Positions 18,001 to 26,617 of a stretch of DNA of 64,000 nucleotides are shown piece by piece (the stretch's first letter is position 1; every line of letters starts with the position of its first letter). Origin of the DNA: Chlorobiota bacterium (GTDB lineage Bacteria > Bacteroidota > Ignavibacteria > OLB7); assembly GCA_016788565.1 (NCBI GenBank), contig JAEUSP010000085.1:1-64000 (forward strand). The letters run 5' to 3'. The notes beneath the pieces are model-generated. The model saw only the letters and a program-made list of their open reading frames with translations. It made no database searches and was not told where the DNA came from. The translations under genes and the position numbers were made by a program.

Positions 18001-20554
18001 CTGTGGGAGTAAATTTTGCGATATAAGCATCACGATATGGCTCATCGCCTTTAAACACGCTTTGGTATGCCCCGGTAGATGTAGGAAAATCTGAGCTACC
18101 TGATGACCCAACAACTATTACGTTCCCCGATAAGTCTGTAATTATTCCTGATCCAACATCGTTATCTTCACCACCAAGATAGGTAATCCATGAACTGCTG
18201 GTGGTTGCTCCAAACTTCACCACAAACAAATCGCTTTCTGTTCCATTTAATGAAGGTTGGAATGCTCCAACTGTAGTTGGGAAATCTTTACTCTGTGATT
18301 GACCAATCATGATGAAGTTTCCATTATAGAACGTAAGTGCTGTTCCATAATCATTTTCACAGCCTCCATAATATGTTCCCCACTCTTCCTGAAGATTTGT
18401 ACCGCTTTGGTTAATCTGAACAAGGAAGGCATCGGCCCCGCCAGCATTGTATGACTGTGCAATGTCAGTTCCAGTAATGGGAAAATCGGTGCTTGTTGTC
18501 CAGCCCGCAACCCACACTTTTCCTTGCGCATCCAGCACAGGATCGAAGGCAATTTCTCCGGCAGAACCACCCAAGAAAGTTGACCACAATAATTGCTGGC
18601 TACCATTGTTGATTGTGGTAAGATCGCCAACCAATTTTGTCACGAAGCCATCCATTCCCCCTTGCAGCAAGTTCTGTCCGGTGATGTTTCCCTTCACAGG
18701 GAAGTTGGAGGATTCCGTGAAGCCGGTAATAATAGGATTAATACCGTCCAATATCACACCATACCCCACTGTTTTTGCTGCACCACCTACATAGGTTGTC
18801 CATTGCAAGGTCGGTGTTTGGTTGTTTGGGTTATCGTACATGGCCACAAAGGCATTAATAGTAGAGTTTGTGGTTTGATGAACTTTTGTGGGCTGCACTA
18901 ATGGCAAGTCATTACTGGAAGTCCATCCAGTAATTGCTACTCTGCTTGCAGTTGCCGCAATATCATAACTTTCCTCTGTGGGTGAACCGCTTAATGTTCC
19001 AGTCCCAGTTCCACCCAGATAGGTACCCCATGTTTGTGCGCCAGAGGGTGTGAACTTGGACACGTACATATCAATACCAGAAACCAGAGTAGTATTATCT
19101 GTGGAAATATATCCAGTGCTACCAGTAAACCCGGTAATGATTGGATTACCGCTGGGATCAACTGTTAATCCATAGGCATCATCGGCATTTGCGCCACCAA
19201 AAAATGTGGCCCAAATCTTTCCGCCACTTGTATTCATTTTCATCAACCAAGCATCCCGATCTCCGGCAAACCCAGGGCGTGTTGTTTGTTGAGCAGACCC
19301 GCCACCAACTGGAAAATCGGTTCCGCTGGAAGGGGCATCGGTATGTCCCGACAAATAAATGTCGTTGTTGCTATTAATCGCTACACCGTGAACCCAATCT
19401 TCTGCCGCACCGCCAATGTATGTTGCCCAAATTCGTTTGCCAATCGGGCTCATCTTCACAATAACAGCATCGTAATTCCCCGTCTTGCTTGCCTGAAACG
19501 CTCCCGCCGTTACTGGGAAATCAGTGCTAACGGTGTTCCCACCAAAAACCACATTGCCATTTCCATCTATTGCGCAAACACCTCCTTCATATTCTTCGTC
19601 GCTTCCGGTTCCACCATACAGTGTTGCCCAGAGTACGTCGGGATCAATGACCAATGTTTTTGAACGGTCGTAGGAGTCAACGCCAAACCGCACGTTGTTC
19701 TCTTTCAGAATAAATCGGCTGCTTACTGGCATGGCGGCTTCGCTTCCGGTAAGCGGGTCGGCTGTTTGGTAGGTTACTGGTGCTTCTTCCACAATGTACC
19801 CTAACGGATTTTCCACGCGGATGCCCCCATCATCCATTGCGCTTGCCGTTCCACCGTTGTAGCGGAGTTGAATATCCCCAGCATTCCCCCCTGGATGGAC
19901 GATAAACTCATACTTCATTCGCTTCCCCGATGAGCGCAACCGCAGATCAATCTTCGGATAAATGTTCTGATAGACCACTGTGCGGAACGTGCGGATATTT
20001 TGCACCGATTTGCCCGCCACGTAGTAGTTCTGCGTTTCGATTGCTGTATCGGTGGCAGTTACCGTTGCGTTGGCCGCTGCGCCCACTACCTCCATATCCA
20101 TCCTCCAAACCTTTACGCTTCCCGTTGTTGCGTGGGTGTGATTGTTATGAGATAGTGCCTGCTCGGCTGTTTTTTCTTGCGTTGGTGTTGCCTCCTCATG
20201 TTGGGTAAACACATAGCTGATGCGCCCAGCATCAAGGTACAGCCGTAGGTTCCCAGATTCGGCGGTGAAGTCAATATCCGAGCGGACGGAGCCATGATCG
20301 TCCTTCACCTGTCCGCTGTTTTGAACAAACAGCAGCTCTTGTTTTTGTGCAAAATCACGAGCCTTGTTCATCAACTCCTCCTTTGTGCTTGGGTTCGATA
20401 CAGGTACTACTGGAACAGTAGTTTGAGCATTGCTTTGATTCGTGTTGGTTTCTTTGTCACCAGTGTTGGTTGCAAGCAGCCACCATCCGGTGGCAATGGC
20501 TGTAAGCAGAACGGCTGCAACAGCAGCAGAGCGTGTTGTTTTGTGAGATTTCAT
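15056..20554 (-). CDS. Giant secreted SBBP-repeat beta-propeller protein
   Basis: 1832 residues. Start at 20554 is supported by GGGAGGG nine bases upstream. An N-terminal hydrophobic segment (about residues 11-28) exports or anchors it. Residues about 60-300 form the N-terminal domain usual in SBBP proteins (FVQNSGQVK). Then 21 repeats of about 65-90 residues follow, each beginning with a W.TY.GG-type strand and containing G.T.S.DFP and DAF...F blocks. Twenty-one repeats could make three seven-bladed propellers. The end (QPATKFDLR) has no T9SS sorting domain. Partner or ligand unknown. Confidence 0.85.
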   Translation of the reverse strand: MKSHKTTRSAAVAAVLLTAIATGWWLLATNTGDKETNTNQSNAQTTVPVVPVSNPSTKEELMNKARDFAQKQELLFVQNSGQVKDDHGSVRSDIDFTAESGNLRLYLDAGRISYVFTQHEEATPTQEKTAEQALSHNNHTHATTGSVKVWRMDMEVVGAAANATVTATDTAIETQNYYVAGKSVQNIRTFRTVVYQNIYPKIDLRLRSSGKRMKYEFIVHPGGNAGDIQLRYNGGTASAMDDGGIRVENPLGYIVEEAPVTYQTADPLTGSEAAMPVSSRFILKENNVRFGVDSYDRSKTLVIDPDVLWATLYGGTGSDEEYEGGVCAIDGNGNVVFGGNTVSTDFPVTAGAFQASKTGNYDAVIVKMSPIGKRIWATYIGGAAEDWVHGVAINSNNDIYLSGHTDAPSSGTDFPVGGGSAQQTTRPGFAGDRDAWLMKMNTSGGKIWATFFGGANADDAYGLTVDPSGNPIITGFTGSTGYISTDNTTLVSGIDMYVSKFTPSGAQTWGTYLGGTGTGTLSGSPTEESYDIAATASRVAITGWTSSNDLPLVQPTKVHQTTNSTINAFVAMYDNPNNQTPTLQWTTYVGGAAKTVGYGVILDGINPIITGFTESSNFPVKGNITGQNLLQGGMDGFVTKLVGDLTTINNGSQQLLWSTFLGGSAGEIAFDPVLDAQGKVWVAGWTTSTDFPITGTDIAQSYNAGGADAFLVQINQSGTNLQEEWGTYYGGCENDYGTALTFYNGNFIMIGQSQSKDFPTTVGAFQPSLNGTESDLFVVKFGATTSSSWITYLGGEDNDVGSGIITDLSGNVIVVGSSGSSDFPTSTGAYQSVFKGDEPYRDAYIAKFTPTGERIWISFYGGNQNDQAIDVGADAEGNIVAVGFTESADLGTKGGGDAVYDYRGGTEAFIVEFSSNGAKSWASYFGDNGKDKANGIAVLADGTIAITGETSPGTSNIPRHSTYGHKRTRQGGTDAFVAKIDRSIDEVGDVVRDIIWSTYYGGSKSDFGNRVVMDDAGNTAIVGYTFSTNEISSSGTAQTAYGGGKGDAFVAVFKKETDGSDKGTRKWATYLGGSKEDQAKDVAFDVDGDVVVVGLTFSSNFPTTSGTFQPTLAQNGGYDGFITQFSGETGSNILWSTFFGGTGDEIVYGVNVDPLNNIFCTGLTSSSWVTTTAIEGQLSGDFDEFLISINPSGMLTWGKLRGGVGRDHGIDLTIDGAGAILTTGHTWSQDFPVTSGAFDESFNSTTIPNNPEYPSYPFDAFITKLSRESFSQISTYYGGGESTSSTTDDDDFGNDIALDGAGNILIAGYSITTDLPRTVGAGARGGFDAIIAKFDAKGRLRWSTYFGGSGDDIAHSLITDANNDIIVGGYTTTTNNSPSPLLLVQPTQPNFGGGGTDGFLLKLDGCGGVRWSTYYGGAGDDAIHSIAIGKNSGNGGKLEDIIVVGNTNSLAIPALIPGPLMTTPPTPPAAVTPSGNLLNLGLNPTMLDAFVARFSPVGMPRWAAYHGGSMTDHGNGVAVRTIQYPQPVGPKEVICIVGHTISPDFPLAGNWFQNVLVGYFDIWFAAITDNAGGMPVALQYSSYYGGHDIDEGQDIVIDGNGNLAFTGGTLSFDFPVSFPPNPSQATAFQPFHANVINYDAVVVKFNAGPNPATWNRLWGTYFGGTNLDYGYAIAADANNDLLVGGSTSSTNFPVAGASTLQKTYRGGVSDGFVAKFGGGATPAPPSGQPIWSGYLGGRAWEGVGGGVGAPIVPPRGGIATDPANNLYIVSTTLSPDFPVSLGGYRRTAIAGKDVAITKMKTDGTGILKINGNGGSQPAMGAKPQPATKFDLR

Positions 20555-20966
20555 GGATTTTGTCCCTCCCGGTAAGCAAGCATTATTGCACAATGCCGCT
20601 TCCCAGTTGTAATTTGGGTTCAATTGTTAGTGTGAATTTGCTATCAACGAACTCCGCATGGGACCATTTCTGGCTCCATAGGGATAGACTGAATGTTCCG
20701 AAAGTCTGAACGAATGCGCTGCAACGCAGACGTTGATTATTGCTTCATCGGCAACAGGCTTCTTGGTGCAGGTAGCTTGAACTATGGAGCCATTGTTATA
20801 CCCCCTCCTGAATGGATTGATGATTGTTGGAATGGTTGGTGCAGACAAACCGAAGGCTGGCAGGCGCGTGACGGTGTACGAAGGTTGCCGGGGCAGGTGA
20901 TGCCGTTAGGTGTAATCGGGAAGTAGAAACCTCCCCAAAACACAATGGTTGCCAGGGTAAGGATTA

Positions 20967-21014
20967 AGTACCGAGTACCGAGTTCCGAGTTCCGAGTTCC
21001 GAGTTCCGAGTACT
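20967..21014. repeat. Heptamer array, unit GAGTTCC/GAGTACC
   Basis: About six copies of a seven-base unit (gagtacc, then gagttcc several times, then gagtact) in the gap upstream of the zinc-ribbon gene. Confidence 0.85.
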
Positions 21015-21237
21015 CGCTTTGAGAAACGGGAATGTTTGGAGCAGGAGGTCCCTCATGGTGACTAAAAATTAGTAGGGTCTAAACAAGAACTAAAGGCACG
21101 TGTGTTTTGCCTGATCCGAACGTACAACAAGAATTGTTACCAGGCAACACCCATAAGGAAGTTTGAAGAAAAAACGTTTGCATAACGGGGTTATGGAGGA
21201 GGTTTGAAAAAAAACCTACCAAAAACCACCCGAATGC

Positions 21238-21266
21238 TTGAACATCCCCGTTAGAGTGTATCTTTG
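21238..21266 (+). promoter_or_regulatory. Probable Bacteroidota-type promoter
   Basis: TATCTTTG at 21259-21266 matches the TAnnTTTG -7 element of Bacteroidota sigma factors, with TTG at 21238-21240 at about the expected -33 distance. It lies about 80 bases upstream of the zinc-ribbon gene. Confidence 0.5.
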
Positions 21267-21344
21267 CCGCCGATTCTTTTTTATGGAAGGGAGCGTTGGA
21301 ACAGCTTCCTTGTCTGCAACCCACAAACTTAGTCCAACATCCGC

Positions 21345-21596
21345 ATGACGATTGATTCCGCATTTGCCAACCAACTTGCCCAGGGCATCGAAGCCAGCAC
21401 CAGCCCTAACTGCCCAGCGTGTGGCCGCCCGGGCTGGAAAATCATTGCGCGCGTTTATGAAGCACGCGAGTTTATGGGGATAGCAAACCCCGATCCCACC
21501 ACTGTTGATGTTATCCATCAACTCCCCAGAATCTGCGATAACTGCGGGTTTATCTCCTGGTTTCGCATCCAGCTTAGCCCAGCGGAACCAAGCTGA
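21345..21596 (+). CDS. Small zinc-ribbon protein
   Basis: 83 residues with two CxxC pairs, CPACGRPGW near residue 23 and CDNCGFISWF near residue 64, which together should bind one zinc ion in a zinc-ribbon fold. No catalytic motif is seen. It is soluble and lies 86 bases upstream of the large AAA regulator on the same strand, so the two may be co-expressed from the promoter at 21238. I do not recognise a specific family or function. Confidence 0.6.
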   Translation: MTIDSAFANQLAQGIEASTSPNCPACGRPGWKIIARVYEAREFMGIANPDPTTVDVIHQLPRICDNCGFISWFRIQLSPAEPS

Positions 21597-21682
21597 TACG
21601 CCGCTCCCTCCTTCACTGGCGATTCGCCGCCTGTGCTGACGTTCACTGAAGTACTACTCCCTCTATTCTTTTCCTGTAGCAC

Positions 21683-24600
21683 ATGGAACTTCGGCTGATT
21701 GACTTTCTCAATCATGGCATCCTTCCATTTGTTGGCCGCTTGGCAGAAGTCGAGCGGGTGATGGGGCTGTGGCGTGGAAACAGTGAGTTCCACCACCTTC
21801 GCGCCATGCTCATTTCTGGTGAATCTGGAATTGGGAAAAGCCGGTTGATTGAAGAGATCACCCCGCGCATCTCGCAGCAAGGGGGGGCAGTGCTGCACAC
21901 AAAACTCTATCCGGAGACCTCCACCTCCATTGCTTCGCTTCAGGCGCGCGCGCTCCGTTTTTTGAACACCCGCCGCGGCTTGATGATTGAAGAACCGGAA
22001 GAAAAACTCCTTTCGGTCATCTCCTCCCTTCGCCGCCTTGCACGGTTGCGCCCCACGCTGCTGATTATCGAAGATATCCACCTGCTGAACACCGAAACCA
22101 CCAGCGAACTGGCGATGATGCTGGAGGCGATCAGCGATGAGCAGTTATCGGTGCTTTGCTTGGCGCGCCCGGTGGAGCTAAGTGTGCGGGGAATTTTGGA
22201 GCGGTATGTGGTGGATGAAATTGAGCTAAAAGGGCTGAACATTGATGAAATTTCCACAATCTGGGAACAACTGTTTGGAGCGACACCGCCGCCGGAAATT
22301 TTGAGCCAAGTATGCAATGCCACCATCGGCAACCCGCTGGCGCTCCGCTCGGCGTTGCGGGGGATTGTGAAATCGGGCGCGCTCACCCACGACCCGCTTA
22401 GCAACAGATGGCACCCCGCCGTTGCTGCCGATGCTTTTGGGCAGATCGTGCAGCGGAACGTTCGGGTGCTTTCCGAAGGGCTTGCCGCACACCTTACCCC
22501 CGATGCACGCCAAGCCGCTGTGCAGATTGCAGCCCTGGGTGAGGTCTTCTCGCGCGAGGCCGCACGGGCCGTTAGCGAGAATAACGATGCCTTGATTGAG
22601 TCGCTGGGATTCCGGGGAATCATCATTGCTTCCAACACCCCGGTTGCTCCCATCAGCGGACAAGCAAGCGGGTTTCCGGTGCTGGCATTCACCCACACGA
22701 TTCTGCATAACCACCTTCTGCGCCAGGGAACTCACGATGTCCAACGCCTGATCCAGCTCATCGCCTCGGATATCCCACTCTACTCCGTTGCTCCGTTCCA
22801 ACTTCTTAGCGAATCCACCATCGCGCCAAGCCTTCCGCCAGAAGAAGCCTACCAGGCAGCAATGCGCGCAATCGAGGTCAGTTGCCTTCTGGACACCAGC
22901 ACCGACTGGCGTTTGGCAATGGCCCCGTGGCGCGCCGCCCAAGCAATCAATGAAGCCTACCAGCCAGTGTGGAGCAAGCTGCAAGAACTGACACTTTCTG
23001 CCGAGCTGATCTCCGCACGGCTGATGCTGCTTCGCCGAACCGAAGACCACAATGAGTACGAGCGACTGGTGATGGAGCTTCTGCAGCTTACCGATGAGCC
23101 AGTCCCCGCCCCCATTCTTGAATATCGCTTGCTGGCGTTCACCTACCTGCACTCACTGGGGCGGCGGAAGGATACTCACCTTTGCCACCAAGCATGGGGT
23201 TTCTCGCGGGCGTTTGTGCAGCGGCATCCAGAACTTCGCTACACTCCACGCTACATCAGCTACCTTGATTCGGCGGCGCGTTCGATGCTCTACATCGGGG
23301 AGTTCGAGACGTTGCGGGAGATTGAGCGTGAGTTGTCGGAGCTTGCCGCAAGCCCGCACGTCAGCGACGATTATCGCTACTTGGCCAAGCACAAAGTTGC
23401 CGTCCATTTCTTGGATATGTTCGACACGGAGGAGGAGCTGCAAGAACGGCTGAAACTGCTTTCCGACCTTGAAACCCACAGCGACGAACGGAAGATGAGC
23501 TTCCTGATTTTCAAGCTGGGGTTCCTGGTGGATATTGGCCAGATGGAGGACGCGCTGAAGACCTCCGCCGAAGCATTGCAGCTGTTCCGCGAGCGGGGAC
23601 TTACTCACAATCTGTTCTACGGCTCGCTGAATCGCCTGTGTGCGGTGGCTGCGTTGGGGATGGAGTTGCCCACCGTGGAAGCCGAAATGATGCGGCTGTG
23701 CGGCGAGGCCCCGGGCGACATCAGCCACCGTTTCCGAACCTTTGCGGAGACTGCGTTGGCGGAGATTGGATTGCTGCATGGCGACCGCCAATGGCTGCGC
23801 CAAATGATTCAGCAGGAGCGGCTGCGGTTCGACTATCTGCGCCCCGAATCACAGGCACTACTGAAGTTAGAAGAAGGGGTTGAGTGCCAAACGCTTGCCG
23901 CAAGCACCCACCTTACTTCCCAAAAATTTAAGCCGTTGTTAGAAGCCTGGATCAGCCCCCTGCTTCCCGATGCTGGCAGCATCGAGACAGCGGCGCGGTC
24001 CGCACTGCGCGCTCCAATCTTGCGGGTTCAGGACTTGCTGGAACGCAGGGCTGTGCTGGGGATTATCGTAGAGTTAGAGCAGCGGCTTGGGAAAGGAAGC
24101 CTGATCCCACGGCTGCACGATGACATCATCCACGCCGTTGAACTGACGCTGCATTGGCTTAGCGAACGGAAGCTGTTCCCCTACATGCGGCCAATCATAG
24201 CACTGTTTGGCAAGTACCTTCCCAAAGGTGTTGAAGGCTCGTGGCAAACACGAATGGGGCAACTGCAAGCCCAGCAGGCAGCGGCGCATACTCTCCCCTC
24301 CCAGCAGCGGCGCACCATACTCACCATGCTTGGCTCCATCGAGTCGGGGGTGGAAGGTGAGGAGCAATCCCCGGTTCGCGGCGCACGGCTGCGGGCGTTG
24401 CTTGGGGTGATGGTGGCCGATAGAATGCTGGATGAGCGGTTAGATTACCGTGAGTTCTGCCACATTGTCACCGGAATTGACGACGACCCCGACCGCGCAA
24501 GAAAGACCCTGAACGGAATTGTGTTCCGGCTGCGTGAGATGCTTGGCCATGAGGTCATCAACACCGAATCGGAAACGCCGGAGCTGAATTTGGATTGCGT

Positions 24601-24991
24601 GGAGGTGGATATTCTGAAGGCCTACCGGCATATCCAACAGGCCACCGCCGCCTTGCGTAGCGAGTCGCTGATCCGTTCGCAGCGTGAACTGCTGAAGGCG
24701 TTGGAATACACCTGCGGCGAAGTCCCCTTCCCCGGCTTGTACGAGCCGTTCTTCGAAGCCGTTCGTGATGACTTCGAGGGGAATATCCGGGCACTGATCC
24801 TGAAGGTGTCGCGGCATTTGGTGAACGAGCGCGATCTGCGAAGTGCGGAAGAATTGCTGCGGCTTGGATTCAATGCCATGCCCCACGACGAAGAGCTTGC
24901 CGACCTACTCTACCAAACGCTTCGCCAACTTGGCAAACGCGCCGATGCCGAACGTGTGCGGATGAAATTGAGCGAAGCAATGGCATCGTGA
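21683..24991 (+). CDS. AAA ATPase-TPR regulator with C-terminal SARP/BTAD module
   Basis: 1102 residues. An Orc1/AAA_16-type ATPase domain comes first: FVGRLAEVERV, Walker A GESGIGKS (about residue 47) and Walker B LLIIEDIHLL (about 127). A long alpha-helical TPR-like region follows (about 400-850). The C-terminal 200 residues resemble a winged-helix plus bacterial transcriptional activator domain (LRALLGVMVADRM, RKTLNGIVFRLREMLG, then the BTAD helices). It probably senses a signal and activates transcription. In classical SARP-LAL regulators the DNA-binding domain is N-terminal; here it is at the end. Confidence 0.75.
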   Translation: MELRLIDFLNHGILPFVGRLAEVERVMGLWRGNSEFHHLRAMLISGESGIGKSRLIEEITPRISQQGGAVLHTKLYPETSTSIASLQARALRFLNTRRGLMIEEPEEKLLSVISSLRRLARLRPTLLIIEDIHLLNTETTSELAMMLEAISDEQLSVLCLARPVELSVRGILERYVVDEIELKGLNIDEISTIWEQLFGATPPPEILSQVCNATIGNPLALRSALRGIVKSGALTHDPLSNRWHPAVAADAFGQIVQRNVRVLSEGLAAHLTPDARQAAVQIAALGEVFSREAARAVSENNDALIESLGFRGIIIASNTPVAPISGQASGFPVLAFTHTILHNHLLRQGTHDVQRLIQLIASDIPLYSVAPFQLLSESTIAPSLPPEEAYQAAMRAIEVSCLLDTSTDWRLAMAPWRAAQAINEAYQPVWSKLQELTLSAELISARLMLLRRTEDHNEYERLVMELLQLTDEPVPAPILEYRLLAFTYLHSLGRRKDTHLCHQAWGFSRAFVQRHPELRYTPRYISYLDSAARSMLYIGEFETLREIERELSELAASPHVSDDYRYLAKHKVAVHFLDMFDTEEELQERLKLLSDLETHSDERKMSFLIFKLGFLVDIGQMEDALKTSAEALQLFRERGLTHNLFYGSLNRLCAVAALGMELPTVEAEMMRLCGEAPGDISHRFRTFAETALAEIGLLHGDRQWLRQMIQQERLRFDYLRPESQALLKLEEGVECQTLAASTHLTSQKFKPLLEAWISPLLPDAGSIETAARSALRAPILRVQDLLERRAVLGIIVELEQRLGKGSLIPRLHDDIIHAVELTLHWLSERKLFPYMRPIIALFGKYLPKGVEGSWQTRMGQLQAQQAAAHTLPSQQRRTILTMLGSIESGVEGEEQSPVRGARLRALLGVMVADRMLDERLDYREFCHIVTGIDDDPDRARKTLNGIVFRLREMLGHEVINTESETPELNLDCVEVDILKAYRHIQQATAALRSESLIRSQRELLKALEYTCGEVPFPGLYEPFFEAVRDDFEGNIRALILKVSRHLVNERDLRSAEELLRLGFNAMPHDEELADLLYQTLRQLGKRADAERVRMKLSEAMAS

Positions 24992-25123
24992 GTTTTCGGT
25001 GGTTGGGGGGCGGTAGTCGGGGAGCGGTAATTGGTTCTTCATGGCTGCGTGCTTCAGCGCGAGGATTGTGAGCCACCTCACCTCACACCCCGTCGGGGCG
25101 ATGACGGTAACGCGCCGTTCGGT

Positions 25124-25162
25124 GGCTCCACTCATACTTCGACGAGGCTCAGCATGAGCGGA
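25124..25162. repeat. REP-like unit
   Basis: One unit, ctcatacttcgacgaggctc followed by agcatgag, with ctcat/atgag arms, in the gap between the convergent AAA-regulator and CCA-transferase genes. Confidence 0.75.
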
Positions 25163-25186
25163 GGGCAATATTCGCAGGCTGCCGTC

Positions 25187-26617
25187 CTACTTCCTATTTC
25201 CTACTTCCTTCCCCACCTCCATCATCTCATCCTTAATCTCCAACAGGTACGCCAGCGCTGCATCGTACTCGTTCGGGATGCGCCCTTCTAGGATTGCATC
25301 TTCGATGGCGGTCTTCAGAATGCCCACCATTTTGGACGGCCCAAGCCCGCAAAGCTCCATGATCTGCTCGCCACGCACCGGCGACTGAAACGCCCGCAGC
25401 CGATCTTTCTCGCGCACTTCTTGGATGCGCTCAATCACCCCGTCGTAATTCTTCAGATATTTCTTCACCCGCTGCGGGTCCTTGCTGGTGATGTCGGCGC
25501 GGCACAGGATGAACAAGTCGTCCAAGTCCTCGCCAGCATCAACAATCAGCCGTCGGATGGCGGAATCGGTAACGCCGTCATCCACCAACGCCATTGGGCG
25601 GTGATGCAGCCGCACCAATTTTTCCACATACTCCTTCTGCTTCATCGGCAGCTTCATCCGCCGGAAAATTCGCTCCTGCCAGCGCGCTCCAATCTCTTCG
25701 TGGCCGTGGAAGCTCCAGCCAATCCCTTCGCGGAATTTCTTGGTTTTTGGCTTGGCAACGTCGTGCATCAGCGCGGCGAAACGGAGGTAGAGGTTATCGC
25801 TGACGGCGGCGGCGTTATCCACCACTTTCAGCGTGTGCCAAAAAACGTTTTTGTGGGCGTAGCGGATTCCGCCAACGTTCATCAAATCCACCCCCTCAAG
25901 CCGGTGAACTTCGGGGAAGACAAGCTCCAGCAACCCTGTCTTCAGCAGAATTGCAAGGCCGATGCTGGGCTGGCTGGATTGCAGCAGTTTCAGAAATTCA
26001 GCCGTGATCCGCTCCTGCGAAACGATGCTGATCCGCTCCCGCATCTGGCTGATGGCATCGTAGGAATCGGGGTCCAACTGGAACTGAAGTTGCGCGGCAA
26101 ACCGAGCGGCACGCATCATCCGCAAGGGGTCGTCGCTGTAGGTGATGACCGGGTCCAGCGGGGTCCGAAGCAGCTTCCGCTCAAGGTCGCCCAGCCCGTC
26201 GAAGTGGTCAATGATCTCACCGGTTGAACTTCCGTTCACCCTGATTGCCATTGCGTTTACGGTGAAGTCGCGGCGGCGTAAATCATCAAGCAGCGTCCCT
26301 TCGGTGACGATTGGCTTGCGGGAGTCTGGCAGATATTCCTCCTTGCGTGTTCCAACGAACTCAATCTGGGTTTCCCCCACCATCAGCATTGCGGTGCCGA
26401 ACCGTTCAAAGATGATTGGCTTCACCCGAAGCTCCCTTGCCACAAGCTCGGCAAACTCCAAGCCGCTCCCTTCAATAGTGATGTCAATGTCGTGGCTTGG
26501 GTTGCCCAACAACAGGTCGCGAACGTAGCCGCCAACAAGGTAAATCTCCTTGCGGTGGCGTTCGGCAATGTTGGATAGCTGCTGCAGAATCGGGTGGCTG
26601 ATGCTGACCTTCTTCAC
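25187..26617 (-). CDS. cca: CCA tRNA nucleotidyltransferase / poly(A) polymerase family
   Basis: 476 residues. The nucleotidyltransferase head carries YLVGGYVRDLLLG and SHDIDITIEG with the two metal-binding aspartates, followed by RRRDFTVNAMAI. The C-terminal half has an HD domain (ALMHDVAKPKTK). It adds or repairs the 3' CCA end of tRNAs. The start overlaps the upstream oxidoreductase stop by four bases, so translation is coupled. The last residues (EVGKEVGNRK) look repeat-like and may come from drift into intergenic sequence. Confidence 0.93.
   Translation of the reverse strand: MKKVSISHPILQQLSNIAERHRKEIYLVGGYVRDLLLGNPSHDIDITIEGSGLEFAELVARELRVKPIIFERFGTAMLMVGETQIEFVGTRKEEYLPDSRKPIVTEGTLLDDLRRRDFTVNAMAIRVNGSSTGEIIDHFDGLGDLERKLLRTPLDPVITYSDDPLRMMRAARFAAQLQFQLDPDSYDAISQMRERISIVSQERITAEFLKLLQSSQPSIGLAILLKTGLLELVFPEVHRLEGVDLMNVGGIRYAHKNVFWHTLKVVDNAAAVSDNLYLRFAALMHDVAKPKTKKFREGIGWSFHGHEEIGARWQERIFRRMKLPMKQKEYVEKLVRLHHRPMALVDDGVTDSAIRRLIVDAGEDLDDLFILCRADITSKDPQRVKKYLKNYDGVIERIQEVREKDRLRAFQSPVRGEQIMELCGLGPSKMVGILKTAIEDAILEGRIPNEYDAALAYLLEIKDEMMEVGKEVGNRK

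Larger units (their letters stand above)
20555..21344. other. Long intergenic region without a recognised gene
   Basis: 790 bases between divergent genes. Small overlapping frames at 20627-20926 lack recognisable domains. A GAGTTCC heptamer array lies at 20967-21014, and a Bacteroidota-type promoter at 21238-21266. Nothing else was identified. Confidence 0.5.

Noticed and set aside
20627-20926. Small open frames on both strands of the 20.6-21.3 kb gap
   Set aside because: No recognisable domain, no ribosome-binding site, and they overlap each other; coding status not supported.
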